A stretch of DNA of 64,000 nt from Arthrobacter sp. MYb214 (GTDB lineage: Bacteria; Actinomycetota; Actinomycetes; Actinomycetales; Micrococcaceae): the NCBI RefSeq assembly GCF_002979865.1, contig NZ_PCPZ01000001.1, positions 124,001-188,000 of the forward strand, given 5' to 3'. Each line of letters opens with the position of its first letter. The first letter of the stretch is position 1. The notes beneath the pieces were generated by a model. The model was not told the DNA's origin, searched no databases, and saw nothing but the letters and a program-made list of their open reading frames with translations. The position numbers were made by a program, and so were the translations under genes. Below are positions 36,255 to 45,215 of this stretch, in pieces.

Positions 36255-37454
36255 GTGAAAGCAAAAAAACTGCTGGTAATTTTCGGAACGCGTCCGGAAG
36301 CAATTAAGGTCGCACCTATAATTCGAGCAGCCAAGTGCTCCCCCCAGTTGGAATGCGTGGTTGCGGTTACCGGTCAACATCGAGAGCTGTTAGATCAGGT
36401 GAACACGCTTTTTGGAGTGGTTCCTGATTTTGATTTGGACGTATTCACTACGGCTCAGTCTCTGAATCGCCTGGTTGCACGAATTATAGATGGTTTGGAT
36501 GGTGTCTTTGACGCATGTGAACCGGACGCCGTGTTGGTGCAAGGTGATACAACGAGTGCTGTTGCTGGTGCCATTGCGGCTTTCTACCGAGGGATTCCAG
36601 TCGTTCATGCGGAAGCGGGGCTGCGGAGCTATAATTTGCTTTCGCCTTTCCCGGAAGAAGCTAACCGCAAAGTTGCGAGCCAACTCGCCACGCTTCATTT
36701 AGCGCCAACTATGTTTAACAAGCGAAACCTGTTGAACGAAGGAATCAGCGAAAACGCCATCGTAGTTACAGGCAACACAGTGATTGATGCCCTGCTCGAA
36801 ACTCTCTCAGACGAGATCAGTTTCTCCGACAGGCGTCTTAAGGATCTGGAATCTTCGGGGCGACGCATTGTCACCGTGACGACTCACCGTCGTGAGAACC
36901 ATGGCGAACGAATGGCATCTATCGCGAATGCAATATCCGTAATCGCTAAGTCAGCTCCCGATACGGATTTCGTATTGCCATTGCACTGGAATCCTGCTGT
37001 ACGTGAACGCATTATCCCCGCAACTGCAGGGCTTCCCAACGTTATAGTTACTGATCCATTGAATTATGCTGAGTTCACCAAGCTACTTAGCCTCTCGTCT
37101 GTTGTCCTTACCGACTCGGGTGGGGTTCAGGAGGAAGCTCCGAGTTTAGGCAAACCCGTCCTTGTAATGCGTTCGAATACGGAGCGTCCTGAAGGTATTG
37201 TTGCGGGCTCTGTAAAATTGGTAGGAACTGACACTGAGGACATAGTCCGTGAGATGCTTATACTCCTAGAAGACCAAGCCGTTTTTGATTCAATGGCAAC
37301 CGCAGTGAATCCGTATGGGGACGGCAATGCTTCCTTTAGAAGCATTGAAGCCATTAAGGAGCTGCTCGGTGTCGGGCAACGCGCGGAGGAATTTAATTCT
37401 TGGAATCCTAGCGAAGAACAATTAGTGCGTGCTGCTCGCATGATTCACAGGTAG
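36255..37454 (+). CDS. wecB: UDP-N-acetylglucosamine 2-epimerase (non-hydrolysing)
   Basis: Interconverts UDP-GlcNAc and UDP-ManNAc. 399 residues from a GTG start three bases after wecC. Diagnostic segments are IFGTRPEAIKVAPII at the N-terminus, VQGDTTSAVAGAIAAF, HAEAGLRSYN, the DNA/UDP-contact region TTHRRENHGERM, and LTDSGGVQEEAPSLGKPVLVMR. It completes the UDP-ManNAcA branch with WecC. It is the last gene of the polysaccharide operon and converges on the two-component regulator genes. Confidence 0.93.
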   Translation: MKAKKLLVIFGTRPEAIKVAPIIRAAKCSPQLECVVAVTGQHRELLDQVNTLFGVVPDFDLDVFTTAQSLNRLVARIIDGLDGVFDACEPDAVLVQGDTTSAVAGAIAAFYRGIPVVHAEAGLRSYNLLSPFPEEANRKVASQLATLHLAPTMFNKRNLLNEGISENAIVVTGNTVIDALLETLSDEISFSDRRLKDLESSGRRIVTVTTHRRENHGERMASIANAISVIAKSAPDTDFVLPLHWNPAVRERIIPATAGLPNVIVTDPLNYAEFTKLLSLSSVVLTDSGGVQEEAPSLGKPVLVMRSNTERPEGIVAGSVKLVGTDTEDIVREMLILLEDQAVFDSMATAVNPYGDGNASFRSIEAIKELLGVGQRAEEFNSWNPSEEQLVRAARMIHR

Positions 37455-37486
37455 AACCTTTCCATAAGGCCTAAGGTACGGTGTGG

Positions 37487-37521
37487 GCCGGTGTCTGGAT
37501 TTCTAAGACTCAGACACTGGC
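37487..37521. terminator. Bidirectional terminator between wecB and the response regulator
   Basis: An 11-bp stem (37487-37497 with 37511-37521, one G-U pair) between convergent genes. Its right arm overlaps the stop codon of the minus-strand response regulator. Confidence 0.7.
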
Positions 37522-38202
37522 AATACCAGTTTGGTAGGCGATGACTACCGCCTGGACCCGGTCACGAGCTTCCAATTTGGCCAGAATATGACCCACATGG
37601 GTTTTGACTGTGGCTTCTGACAGGAATAGTTTTTCTGCGATTTCCGGGTTGGAAAAGCCTTCTGCAATCAAGCCAAACACTTCCCGCTCGCGAGGTGTCA
37701 GCGATTCAACAGCGGCAATGAGGTGATCCTTGTGCTGTGACGAGCTCTTCTTGAGCATTGGAGCCATGTGATCCAGCAACCGTCGAGTGGTCGATGGCGC
37801 TATGACGGCATCTCCTCGATTGACGGTGCGTACTGACTCCAAGAGTTCTTCGGGGGGCGCATCCTTCAAAAGAAAGCCGCTGGCGCCGGCTTGAATGGCG
37901 CTTAGCGCATATTCGTCCATGTCGAAAGTCGTCAGCACGATGATCTTGGGACCATCCGCAGCCTTCTTATCTGGATCCAGTAGGCGTTCGGTAGCTTCGA
38001 TGCCGTCCATTTCCGGCATTCGCACGTCCATCAAGATGACATCCGCCTGTGCCATCAGTGGTGCAGCTAGTGCTTCACGGCCATTGCCAGCTTCAACAAT
38101 GACTTCCATATCCTCTTGGGAATTAATGAGCATTCTGAAGCCACTGCGAACCAAGAGCTGATCATCGACCAAGCCGACCTTGATGGCATCTGTATTAGGC
38201 AT
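37510..38202 (-). CDS. NarL/LuxR-family response regulator
   Basis: A 230-residue DNA-binding response regulator. I place the start at MPNTDAIKVGLVDDQ (38202); longer upstream starts would overlap the kinase gene. The receiver domain (~1-125) has the acidic pair VDDQ, the phosphorylatable Asp in VILMDVRMPEMDG and the conserved Thr/Lys positions (IVLTTFDM, FLLKDAPPEE). The C-terminal LuxR helix-turn-helix is LTPREREVFGLIAEGFSNPE...SEATVKTHVGHI. It lies seven bases after the kinase gene on the same strand, a classical pair. The regulon is unknown. The position beside the polysaccharide operon suggests, but does not show, control of that operon. Confidence 0.92.
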   Translation of the reverse strand: MPNTDAIKVGLVDDQLLVRSGFRMLINSQEDMEVIVEAGNGREALAAPLMAQADVILMDVRMPEMDGIEATERLLDPDKKAADGPKIIVLTTFDMDEYALSAIQAGASGFLLKDAPPEELLESVRTVNRGDAVIAPSTTRRLLDHMAPMLKKSSSQHKDHLIAAVESLTPREREVFGLIAEGFSNPEIAEKLFLSEATVKTHVGHILAKLEARDRVQAVVIAYQTGIASV

Positions 38203-38209
38203 TTGAATA

Positions 38210-39442
38210 TTAGTCCTCGGTGTAAGGGATGGAAACATTAACGGCGAAACCGCCCCCGGTCCGGGGGAGTGCAGTGCAGGTACCTTCATATAATGCTACG
38301 CGTTCTTTCATGCCCTGCAGACCTTGCCCTACGCCTTCCAGGACGATGGAACCGGCACCTCGCCCATCGTCGCTGACGCTCAAATTCAAGCCCCGGGAAG
38401 TCCACTCAATATGGACTTGGGTCTGTGTGTCAGGACCAGCGTGCTTAATGACATTCGTGAGCGATTCTTGAACGCATCGATAGATTGTGAGCTCCGCGCC
38501 TGCCGGTAGTTCTTTCCGCGGGGTTCCAGAGGTTTCGAGATGGACATTCAGTCCGGACACGGCAACGCTTTCTACGAGTTCAGGTACGTTTGCCAATGAC
38601 GGAAGAGGGCGATTCTCCAACTCCTCATCTTTGCGTAGAACTCCCAGAAGCCTGCGCATTTCTTTCAGTGAAGCGCGGCCAGTATCTGAAACTGTCTTCA
38701 GGGTCTCGATTGCAATCTCCGGGTCTTTCGCCGCCGCATATCGTGCCCCGTTAGCCTGGGTGATGATGACAGAGAGCGAATGGGCCACGATGTCATGCAT
38801 CTCGCGGGCAATGTGGTTTCTCTCGTCGGAAGCTGCCAGAGCGCGCTCGGTGAGGCGTTCCTTCTCGAGGCGTTCGGCATGATCCCTCAGGGACTTCATG
38901 GCCAGACGCCTCGTTCGCGCTAAGTCACCGAAGGTCCAAGAAAGGGTGACAACCAATGCAAGACCCACGAAAGAGATCATCATGTCGAAGGTAAAGACGG
39001 GTGATGGATCAGGTGAGTACCTTGAGGCCCCGAACATGCTGAACGTCGCCAACAACGCGCCAATCAGACCCAGCCCCAGCGTGCTGAATGACTGCCAGCG
39101 TTTCCCGTAGACAGCCATGGTGTAAACCATAATTGGAACGGATACTTGCGAGAACATCATTAGCCCATCAAAGCCCAGTTGCAATAGATGTCCGATGGCG
39201 ACAACGAGGGTCGCTGCCCATGGGCAGCGGCGCCGCACCATCAGCGGCGCTGACTGGAGAAGAGAGAGACTCAGCACGGCGAGAACGGCGGCAACTGACA
39301 TTGAAGAAGCGAGGCTGAGGGCTGCTGGAATGCAGAACAGCGTGTACAGCAGGCCGGTGATGAAATCTACTCGTCCGGGATTCTCGCGGATCCAACCGTC
39401 AATTCGACGGTGGGGATTGGCAAAGATCAAGAGTTCCTGCAA
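38210..39442 (-). CDS. Sensor histidine kinase (HisKA_3, NarL-partner type)
   Basis: 410 residues. About five or six hydrophobic helices (~25-180) form a membrane sensor without a large extracellular domain. The dimerisation/phosphoacceptor region has the His in HIAREMHDIVAHSLSV, typical of HisKA_3 kinases. The HATPase domain shows IYRCVQESLTNVIKHAG (N box), VSDDGRGAG and GLQGMKERVALYEG (G boxes). The only in-frame start near the expected N-terminus is a TTG at 39442, so the true start is uncertain. It transfers phosphate to the adjacent response regulator. Signal unknown; small multi-helix sensors of this type often detect envelope stress. Confidence 0.88.
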   Translation of the reverse strand: MQELLIFANPHRRIDGWIRENPGRVDFITGLLYTLFCIPAALSLASSMSVAAVLAVLSLSLLQSAPLMVRRRCPWAATLVVAIGHLLQLGFDGLMMFSQVSVPIMVYTMAVYGKRWQSFSTLGLGLIGALLATFSMFGASRYSPDPSPVFTFDMMISFVGLALVVTLSWTFGDLARTRRLAMKSLRDHAERLEKERLTERALAASDERNHIAREMHDIVAHSLSVIITQANGARYAAAKDPEIAIETLKTVSDTGRASLKEMRRLLGVLRKDEELENRPLPSLANVPELVESVAVSGLNVHLETSGTPRKELPAGAELTIYRCVQESLTNVIKHAGPDTQTQVHIEWTSRGLNLSVSDDGRGAGSIVLEGVGQGLQGMKERVALYEGTCTALPRTGGGFAVNVSIPYTED

Positions 39443-39625
39443 TTCGACGTGTTAGTAACTGTTGATCCTTATAGCGAAGCAAAGGATCTGTTTATCTAAG
39501 GTTATCGGCAACGAAGACGGCGATGCCTCATGCCCAGGGAGGAAATATGTCGGCGAAAACTAATCGGATCTCATTATTTGAGATGAACTCTCAAATGGCG
39601 GACGCCAGTCGATAGAATCTGTGCC

Positions 39626-40684
39626 ATGGGAAATGTAATTGATATTGCGGTCATTCCGGGTGACGGTATTGGCCCAGAAGTTGTTGCCGAAGCGGTTAAG
39701 GTTCTGAAGTTCGTCACTAATGGTGGCAAGAACGAGATCAAGCTGACCGACTACAAGCTTGGTGCAGAGCATTGGCTGGCGACTGGCGAAACACTTCCGG
39801 ATGCGACGCTGGGAGCTCTTAAGAAGCACGATGCCATTCTCTTCGGCGCTGTTGGCGCTGCCCCTGGAGATACGCGCATTCCGTCCGGAATTATCGAGCG
39901 CGAAATGCTTCTGAAGCTCCGCTTCTCGCTGGATCATTTCGTGAATCTGCGTCCGGCTAAGCTCTATCCTGGAATTGAGAGCCCCCTGGCTAACCCCGGT
40001 GAAATTGACTTCGTGGTGGTTCGCGAAGGTACCGAAGGCCCGTATGTAGGCAACGGTGGTTCGGTGCGCACAGGCACCGCGCATGAAATCGCTACCGAAG
40101 TATCGGTAAATACCGCCTACGGTGTGGAACGTGTTGTGCGCGACGCCTTCCGCCGTGCATCAGAGCGTGAACGCAAGCGTGTCACCCTGGTGCACAAGCA
40201 CAACGTGCTGGTGCACGCGGGGCATTTGTGGAAGCGCACGGTCGAAATGGTGGCGCAGGAATTCCCAGAGGTTACCCACGATTACCTGCACGTGGATGCG
40301 GCTACCATCTTCTTGACCACGGACCCATCGCGTTTCGACGTGATTGTCACTGACAACCTCTTTGGCGACATCCTCACCGACCAGGCCGGCGCCATTACCG
40401 GTGGTATTGGCTTGGCCGCCAGTGGCAACATCAATATGGACCGTACCTACCCATCGATGTTTGAGCCGGTTCATGGTTCCGCTCCGGATATTGCCGGCCA
40501 GCAGAAGGCAGACCCAACCGCGGCGATTCTGTCCGTGGCACTGATGCTTGATCACCTCGGGTTGGCTGAAGAAGCCCGCACAGTTGAGCAAGCTGTTGAA
40601 AAAGAGATCACTTCACGTCAAGAATTGACCGATAATCGCACCACAAGTGAAATTGGCGATGCAATTGTGGCATTACTGGCATAA
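39626..40684 (+). CDS. leuB: 3-isopropylmalate dehydrogenase
   Basis: NAD-dependent oxidative decarboxylation of 3-isopropylmalate in leucine synthesis. 352 residues from ATG 39626. It has the N-terminal [16 protein letters not shown], the substrate region with [10 protein letters not shown] and [15 protein letters not shown], the metal-binding [17 protein letters not shown] and the NAD pocket [20 protein letters not shown]. Homologues in Mycobacterium follow serA closely. Here the polysaccharide island intervenes, and leuB returns to housekeeping composition. Followed by a hairpin region and ilvE, the next branched-chain gene. Confidence 0.96.
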   Translation: MGNVIDIAVIPGDGIGPEVVAEAVKVLKFVTNGGKNEIKLTDYKLGAEHWLATGETLPDATLGALKKHDAILFGAVGAAPGDTRIPSGIIEREMLLKLRFSLDHFVNLRPAKLYPGIESPLANPGEIDFVVVREGTEGPYVGNGGSVRTGTAHEIATEVSVNTAYGVERVVRDAFRRASERERKRVTLVHKHNVLVHAGHLWKRTVEMVAQEFPEVTHDYLHVDAATIFLTTDPSRFDVIVTDNLFGDILTDQAGAITGGIGLAASGNINMDRTYPSMFEPVHGSAPDIAGQQKADPTAAILSVALMLDHLGLAEEARTVEQAVEKEITSRQELTDNRTTSEIGDAIVALLA

Positions 40685-40700
40685 GCTGAAAGTGACGTTT

Positions 40701-40768
40701 CTGGTTAGCTAATAACCAGTAGCAAATTCCACGAACGGATGTTCCGCAGAGGCGTGGAGCATCCGTTC
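40701..40768 (+). terminator. Hairpins between leuB and ilvE (terminator, possible attenuator)
   Basis: First a 7-bp stem CTGGTTA/TAACCAG (40701-40719), then a 13-bp stem with one G-U pair (40733-40745 with 40756-40768) followed by TTTGTTT, which looks like an intrinsic terminator. It ends only ~32 bases before the ilvE start, leaving little room for an independent ilvE promoter. A six-codon frame GTG ACG TTT CTG GTT AGC TAA (40692-40712; peptide MTFLVS) overlaps the first stem and contains Leu and Val codons. Confidence 0.65.
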
Positions 40769-40799
40769 TTTGTTTATTGAACTAGGAAGTCCAGGGTAG

Positions 40800-41894
40800 A
40801 TGGAATTCACCGAAAATCTCTCAACGAATCTCAAGAGCGAACAGGACCGAGCCGGCGTCTTGGCTAATCCTGGGTTCGGAGACTTCTTCACTGACCACAC
40901 CGCAGTTATCGACTGGTCAGCAGACGATAGCGGCCGTAACGGTGAATGGCATGATGCTCGAATTGAGCCATACGGCCCTATCGCCATGGACCCGGCGGCT
41001 TCAGTACTGCATTATGGCCAGGAAATCTTTGAAGGTCTCAAGGCCTACCGCCATGCCGATGGTTCGGTATGGACTTTCCGCCCGCAGGCCAACGCTGCCC
41101 GCATGAACAAGTCGGCTCAGCGCCTAGCACTCCCGCAGCTGGATGAAGATGTTTTCGTCGACTCGCTGCGCAAGCTGGTAGCAACGGATATCGATTGGGT
41201 TCCTACCGGTGACGGTGAAGCCCTGTACCTGCGTCCATTCATGATTGCTACCGAAGCATTCCTTGGTGTGCGTGCAGCGCGTGAGGTTTCCTACCGCGTC
41301 ATCGCATCACCAGCAGGCAATTACTTCGGTGGCGAACTCAAGCCAGTGGCCATTTGGGTGTCGAAGAACTACGCACGAGCAGGCCGAGGCGGTACAGGTT
41401 CGGCTAAGTGCGGTGGCAACTACGCGGCCTCGCTCGTAGCCCAGCTGGAAGCTGAAGAAAACGGCTGCAAGCAGGTTCTGTTCCTTGACTCCTTCAATGA
41501 CAATGCCGTTGAAGAGCTCGGGGGCATGAATGTCTTCTTCGTAACGAAGGACAACAAGCTGGTGACCCCAGCGTTGACCGGAACCATTCTTGAAGGCGTG
41601 ACCCGTTCGTCGGTCATCCAGCTCGCGAAGGATCGCGGCATGGAGGTGGAAGAACGCAAGATCACCTTGGATGAGTGGCGTGAAGGCATCGCCTCAGGCG
41701 ATATTGCCGAGGTCTTCGCTTGCGGTACAGCAGCGGTGATCACCCCAATCGGCCTGCTGAAGAACGGCGAAGAGCTCATTGGTGAGGAGAATGCTGCAGC
41801 CGGTGAGGTGACCATGTCCATTCGCGAAGAACTGCTGGGAATCCAGCGCGGTACCGTAGAAGACCGCCACGGTTGGCTGGAACGGTTGGCCTAA
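40800..41894 (+). CDS. ilvE: Branched-chain amino acid aminotransferase
   Basis: PLP-dependent transamination that finishes leucine, isoleucine and valine synthesis or starts their breakdown. 364 residues, fold type IV. Conserved elements are LHYGQEIFEGLKAYRHADGS and AARMNKSAQRLALP, the PLP-binding Lys in GSAKCGGNYAASLVAQ, then LEGVTRSSVIQLAKDRG and FACGTAAVITPIG, where the PLP phosphate is held. Length and motifs match actinobacterial IlvE. The short leader with hairpins upstream hints at readthrough from leuB or attenuation. Confidence 0.96.
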   Translation: MEFTENLSTNLKSEQDRAGVLANPGFGDFFTDHTAVIDWSADDSGRNGEWHDARIEPYGPIAMDPAASVLHYGQEIFEGLKAYRHADGSVWTFRPQANAARMNKSAQRLALPQLDEDVFVDSLRKLVATDIDWVPTGDGEALYLRPFMIATEAFLGVRAAREVSYRVIASPAGNYFGGELKPVAIWVSKNYARAGRGGTGSAKCGGNYAASLVAQLEAEENGCKQVLFLDSFNDNAVEELGGMNVFFVTKDNKLVTPALTGTILEGVTRSSVIQLAKDRGMEVEERKITLDEWREGIASGDIAEVFACGTAAVITPIGLLKNGEELIGEENAAAGEVTMSIREELLGIQRGTVEDRHGWLERLA

Positions 41895-42059
41895 CAGTGG
41901 GGGTGTCGCATTTGCCATAATTGCGAAAAGCTTGGCGCCCACAGTAATGGAACTTCTCGTAGGTTCGAGGCAATTTTTGAAAATTTGTGCATGGTGCGCC
42001 GAAGGACTTATCTTGGCCCCGCGCATAGTTCATTTTTCGAAGTTTTGAGGTTATAAGAG

Positions 42060-44219
42060 GTGTCGTCAGACTCGGAAAAGCTCTCTAGAAAAATCACCCG
42101 CAGGACGATTCTGGCTTCTACGCTTGCAATTGGTTCATCGATGGCAAGCGCCTCGACTATCAGTGACGGTAGGCACGGCTCAGTAAGGAGAGAGTCGGGC
42201 GAGTCGATGTGGGAATCCAGGGAGATAGACCTACTGGCACCGCTTGTTCGCGTGAATGATACGCGAGGTATTCTGAGAAAGCATGAGAATGCTTTTCCAG
42301 TTGCCGAAGTTTCAGAAATTCTGGAATTAACGAATATCGACGGCACCGGGAAATCTTGGTTTGCTGTAACTTTGATTGGCATCTCCAACCAATTACAAAT
42401 ACTGGATCCGTCGAAAGAGAGTCCAATCTATGTTATTAGTATCCCAGAAGGCCATGATGGTGGAATCGGTTCCATGGCATGGGATTTTTCAAGAAGGCGT
42501 TTATTTTTAACTAGTGCTAACCAGATTTATAGTTGGAGCCCGAACGAGCCTGACGGAGTTTCCAAGGTAACCAGTATTGAAGAAGCTACGTATCTGTATG
42601 GGATCAACGTCGATTCCTCAGGCAGGATTTGGATGGGAGGTTATCCGACTGGGGCCGTGTATAAATTTGACCCTGTACAGAATAATTGGGAGTCTACGGG
42701 AAAGTTAGCACCTGACACGGATTATGCGAGAGAGATTCTTCTCGACCAGTTCGACAATGTTTGGGTCGGCACTGGTTCCAAAAACCCGCGATTATTTGTT
42801 TTTTCTGTGCACAATTTGAATCAAGTGCATGAAGTCTTGCTACCTAGCCCACAAGAAAACGGATTCGTAACCAGTTTGTATTCATTTGACGTATTCATTG
42901 TTGTGAGCGTCAGTGGAATCACAGAACAGCTAATTTATAATCAGCGCACTAGAGAATGGGATCACCGACTGTCTAGAGTTTGGGCAAAGCGGAATGCATC
43001 AAATAGTGTCCGTTTTGCGGCTAATGAAGTTTTCTACAGCATTACCGACGGATCGCTCTACATGACGCGTATCAATAATTGGACGGACGTCCGCATCGGA
43101 CGCATTCCCGAAGGTTCAGTGCTGAGCATCATTGCAAATAACGATGATATTTTATTGGTTTACAAAGAAGCCGGCGGATTGCAATTGATCAGTGTCCATC
43201 CGAAAAGTTTGGACACCAAGGGAACTATCAACGTTTCACTTGTAAGCGGGAATTACGCAATTCAGTCCTTACTTGGAACCTCATCGGGAAAGATTTATCT
43301 TGGTGCCTTTATGGGAAAAGGTATTAACTCTATTGATGGTGATACCGGTGAGCGCTGGTCCTCCCCGGATGCGGAATACCGCATCAATCAAATTGAAGGC
43401 ATGATTGAAGCAGCGGGGAAAATATTCATCGGATCTTACGGATACGCGGATCTGATTAGTGTTAACTTGACCCACCGGGATGATCCTGGATCGTATATTC
43501 TACTCGAACGTCTGGATCGAAAGTATCATCAATCCCGCCCGTTTGGTTGGGCGGCAAACTCGGAGAGTGTATTTTTTGGTACTGTTCCGGACTACGGTCG
43601 TTCGGGGGGTGTCTTTGGGAAGATTTCACTGCTAAGCAATGAAATAGAGTGGGTTATGGACGGGAATGGCAAAGGGTTTGTTGACTCCCACTCTGTTATC
43701 GGGCTCGTTGCAGATGAAGAGTTCGTGTACGGCACGACGTCAGTTCGGAACGGCTACGGTACGCCTGACACCGAGGGCCAGGCCAAAGTATTCAAATTCG
43801 ACATTGCCAACAAGCGGATGAGTTGGATCACGAACCCTGTGATTGGCGCAGGGGCGTTATATTCTCCGAAACTTGTCGACGGATGGTTGCTTGTCGCAGA
43901 CATTGAGGGCGTAGCCGTCATTGATCCGGATAATGGCTCGATGGTCAGGAAGCATCACTTATCGAATACTGAAAATTCGAATAGGCGACCTGGTTGGGCG
44001 AGCGCAGACATGGCTGTTAGTGCTAGCGGAAAACTAGTCCATAGCGCAGCGGATGTAACCACCGTCGTTGACTTCATATCTCACACAAAGTCAACTATTG
44101 GTAGCCGGGAGAGTCCTTGCAAATTTGGGAATCGAATTACTGCGTTACCGGATGGTCGGGTGTTCGGAGTGTATAAAGATACAAACTTGGTGGAACTTGA
44201 TTTGCTACCGAGTCGATAA
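42060..44219 (+). CDS. Tat-exported beta-propeller protein, unknown function
   Basis: 719 residues from a GTG start. The N-terminus has a twin-arginine motif (KITRRTILASTLAIG) and a probable cleavage after MASAS, so it should be exported folded. The rest repeats blades of the form GRIWMGGY...YKFDP, NVWVGTGS, GKIYLGAF, GKIFIGSYGYADL and SVFFGTVP, consistent with a seven-bladed propeller. No enzyme motif was recognised. It is AT-richer than its neighbours and interrupts the usual ilvE to FAH-family spacing, so it looks like an accessory insertion. It shares the export-plus-propeller theme with the protein at 841-4368 but the repeats differ in sequence. A carbohydrate or wall-related role is only a guess. 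Confidence 0.75.
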   Translation: MSSDSEKLSRKITRRTILASTLAIGSSMASASTISDGRHGSVRRESGESMWESREIDLLAPLVRVNDTRGILRKHENAFPVAEVSEILELTNIDGTGKSWFAVTLIGISNQLQILDPSKESPIYVISIPEGHDGGIGSMAWDFSRRRLFLTSANQIYSWSPNEPDGVSKVTSIEEATYLYGINVDSSGRIWMGGYPTGAVYKFDPVQNNWESTGKLAPDTDYAREILLDQFDNVWVGTGSKNPRLFVFSVHNLNQVHEVLLPSPQENGFVTSLYSFDVFIVVSVSGITEQLIYNQRTREWDHRLSRVWAKRNASNSVRFAANEVFYSITDGSLYMTRINNWTDVRIGRIPEGSVLSIIANNDDILLVYKEAGGLQLISVHPKSLDTKGTINVSLVSGNYAIQSLLGTSSGKIYLGAFMGKGINSIDGDTGERWSSPDAEYRINQIEGMIEAAGKIFIGSYGYADLISVNLTHRDDPGSYILLERLDRKYHQSRPFGWAANSESVFFGTVPDYGRSGGVFGKISLLSNEIEWVMDGNGKGFVDSHSVIGLVADEEFVYGTTSVRNGYGTPDTEGQAKVFKFDIANKRMSWITNPVIGAGALYSPKLVDGWLLVADIEGVAVIDPDNGSMVRKHHLSNTENSNRRPGWASADMAVSASGKLVHSAADVTTVVDFISHTKSTIGSRESPCKFGNRITALPDGRVFGVYKDTNLVELDLLPSR

Positions 44220-44349
44220 TTTGCGGTATCCGATTGACATCCAAGTCAATTTTCGTCAGGTCGCAAGACGGCAAATATTCAAAGAATTTCTGGTTCCGAC
44301 AGAATGATGTCAGATACCATGTAAAACTCAATGTACTAGGCTTGTATTC

Positions 44350-45114
44350 ATGCGCATTGCACGATTTGTAGTAGATAGCGACCCGCTGTACGGCGTCGTC
44401 GACGGTAACGATATTCATGTTTTGGCTGGAGATCCATTTTTCCAGGGGATCAAGACCACTGGTGCTACGCACTCCTTGGATGATGTTCGGTTGGTAGCCC
44501 CGATCATCCCTCGCTCAAAGGTGGTGGGCTTTGGCCGCACGTACCGCGAGCACGCCAAGGAACTTGGAAATGAAGTTCCTGCTGAGCCGCTGATGTTCTT
44601 GAAGCCGAATACTTCCGTCGTCGGCCATGGAGACCCCGTCACCCTGCCGGCGTTTTCAAATGAAGTTTCCTTCGAAGGTGAACTTGCCGTGGTGATCGGC
44701 CGTATTTGCAAGGACGTTCCAGCCGACAAAGCGCAGGACGTGATCTTCGGCTACACGGTAGCAAACGATCTGACCGCCCGCGATGCTCAGCGCACCGATC
44801 CGCAATGGGCTCGTGCCAAGGGCTTTGATGGTTCTTGCCCGCTGGGCCCGTGGATTGAGACCGAGATTGCCGACCCGGATGATCTGGGAATTATCAGCCG
44901 CGTCAATGGAGAGGTTCGCCAAGATGGAACTACCAACGACATGATCTGGCCAGTCAACGAATTGGTTGCTCGTGCTTCCGAAGCTTTCACCTTGCTGCCA
45001 GGCGATGTCATCATGACCGGCACCCCGGCGGGCGTCGGCTTAGTAAATGCAGGCGACGTTGTAGAAGTGGAAGTCGAAGGTATCGGTTCATTGAGAACCG
45101 TCTTCCGTCGCTAG
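44350..45114 (+). CDS. Fumarylacetoacetate hydrolase family protein
   Basis: A 254-residue protein of the FAH superfamily, which hydrolyses or decarboxylates diketo- or oxo-acids such as 2-hydroxyhepta-2,4-diene-1,7-dioate or oxaloacetate. The metal-binding acidic residues lie in NEVSFEGELAVVIGR and TVANDLTARDAQRTDPQW; further family blocks are GFGRTYREHAKELG, LMFLKPNTSVVG, and the C-terminal LLPGDVIMTGTPAGVGLV. The gene precedes gltX as in mycobacteria (Rv2993c type), where its physiological substrate is not settled. ATG at 44350 is preferred by alignment of the short N-terminal domain. Confidence 0.92.
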   Translation: MRIARFVVDSDPLYGVVDGNDIHVLAGDPFFQGIKTTGATHSLDDVRLVAPIIPRSKVVGFGRTYREHAKELGNEVPAEPLMFLKPNTSVVGHGDPVTLPAFSNEVSFEGELAVVIGRICKDVPADKAQDVIFGYTVANDLTARDAQRTDPQWARAKGFDGSCPLGPWIETEIADPDDLGIISRVNGEVRQDGTTNDMIWPVNELVARASEAFTLLPGDVIMTGTPAGVGLVNAGDVVEVEVEGIGSLRTVFRR

Positions 45115-45133
45115 GAACCATCACTGATGTTGT

Positions 45134-45167
45134 GAGGCTTTCGATCGCTAATGTGATCGGGAGCCTC
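45134..45167 (+). terminator. Terminator after the FAH-family gene
   Basis: A 13-bp stem with two G-U pairs (45134-45146 with 45155-45167), loop of 8, ending GCGCTTT. It lies 19 bases after the stop and separates this gene from gltX. Confidence 0.7.
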
Positions 45168-45215
45168 GCGCTTTAACTGCAAGTTTCTTTGCAGAAGGCA
45201 TAGAATGAAAACATC

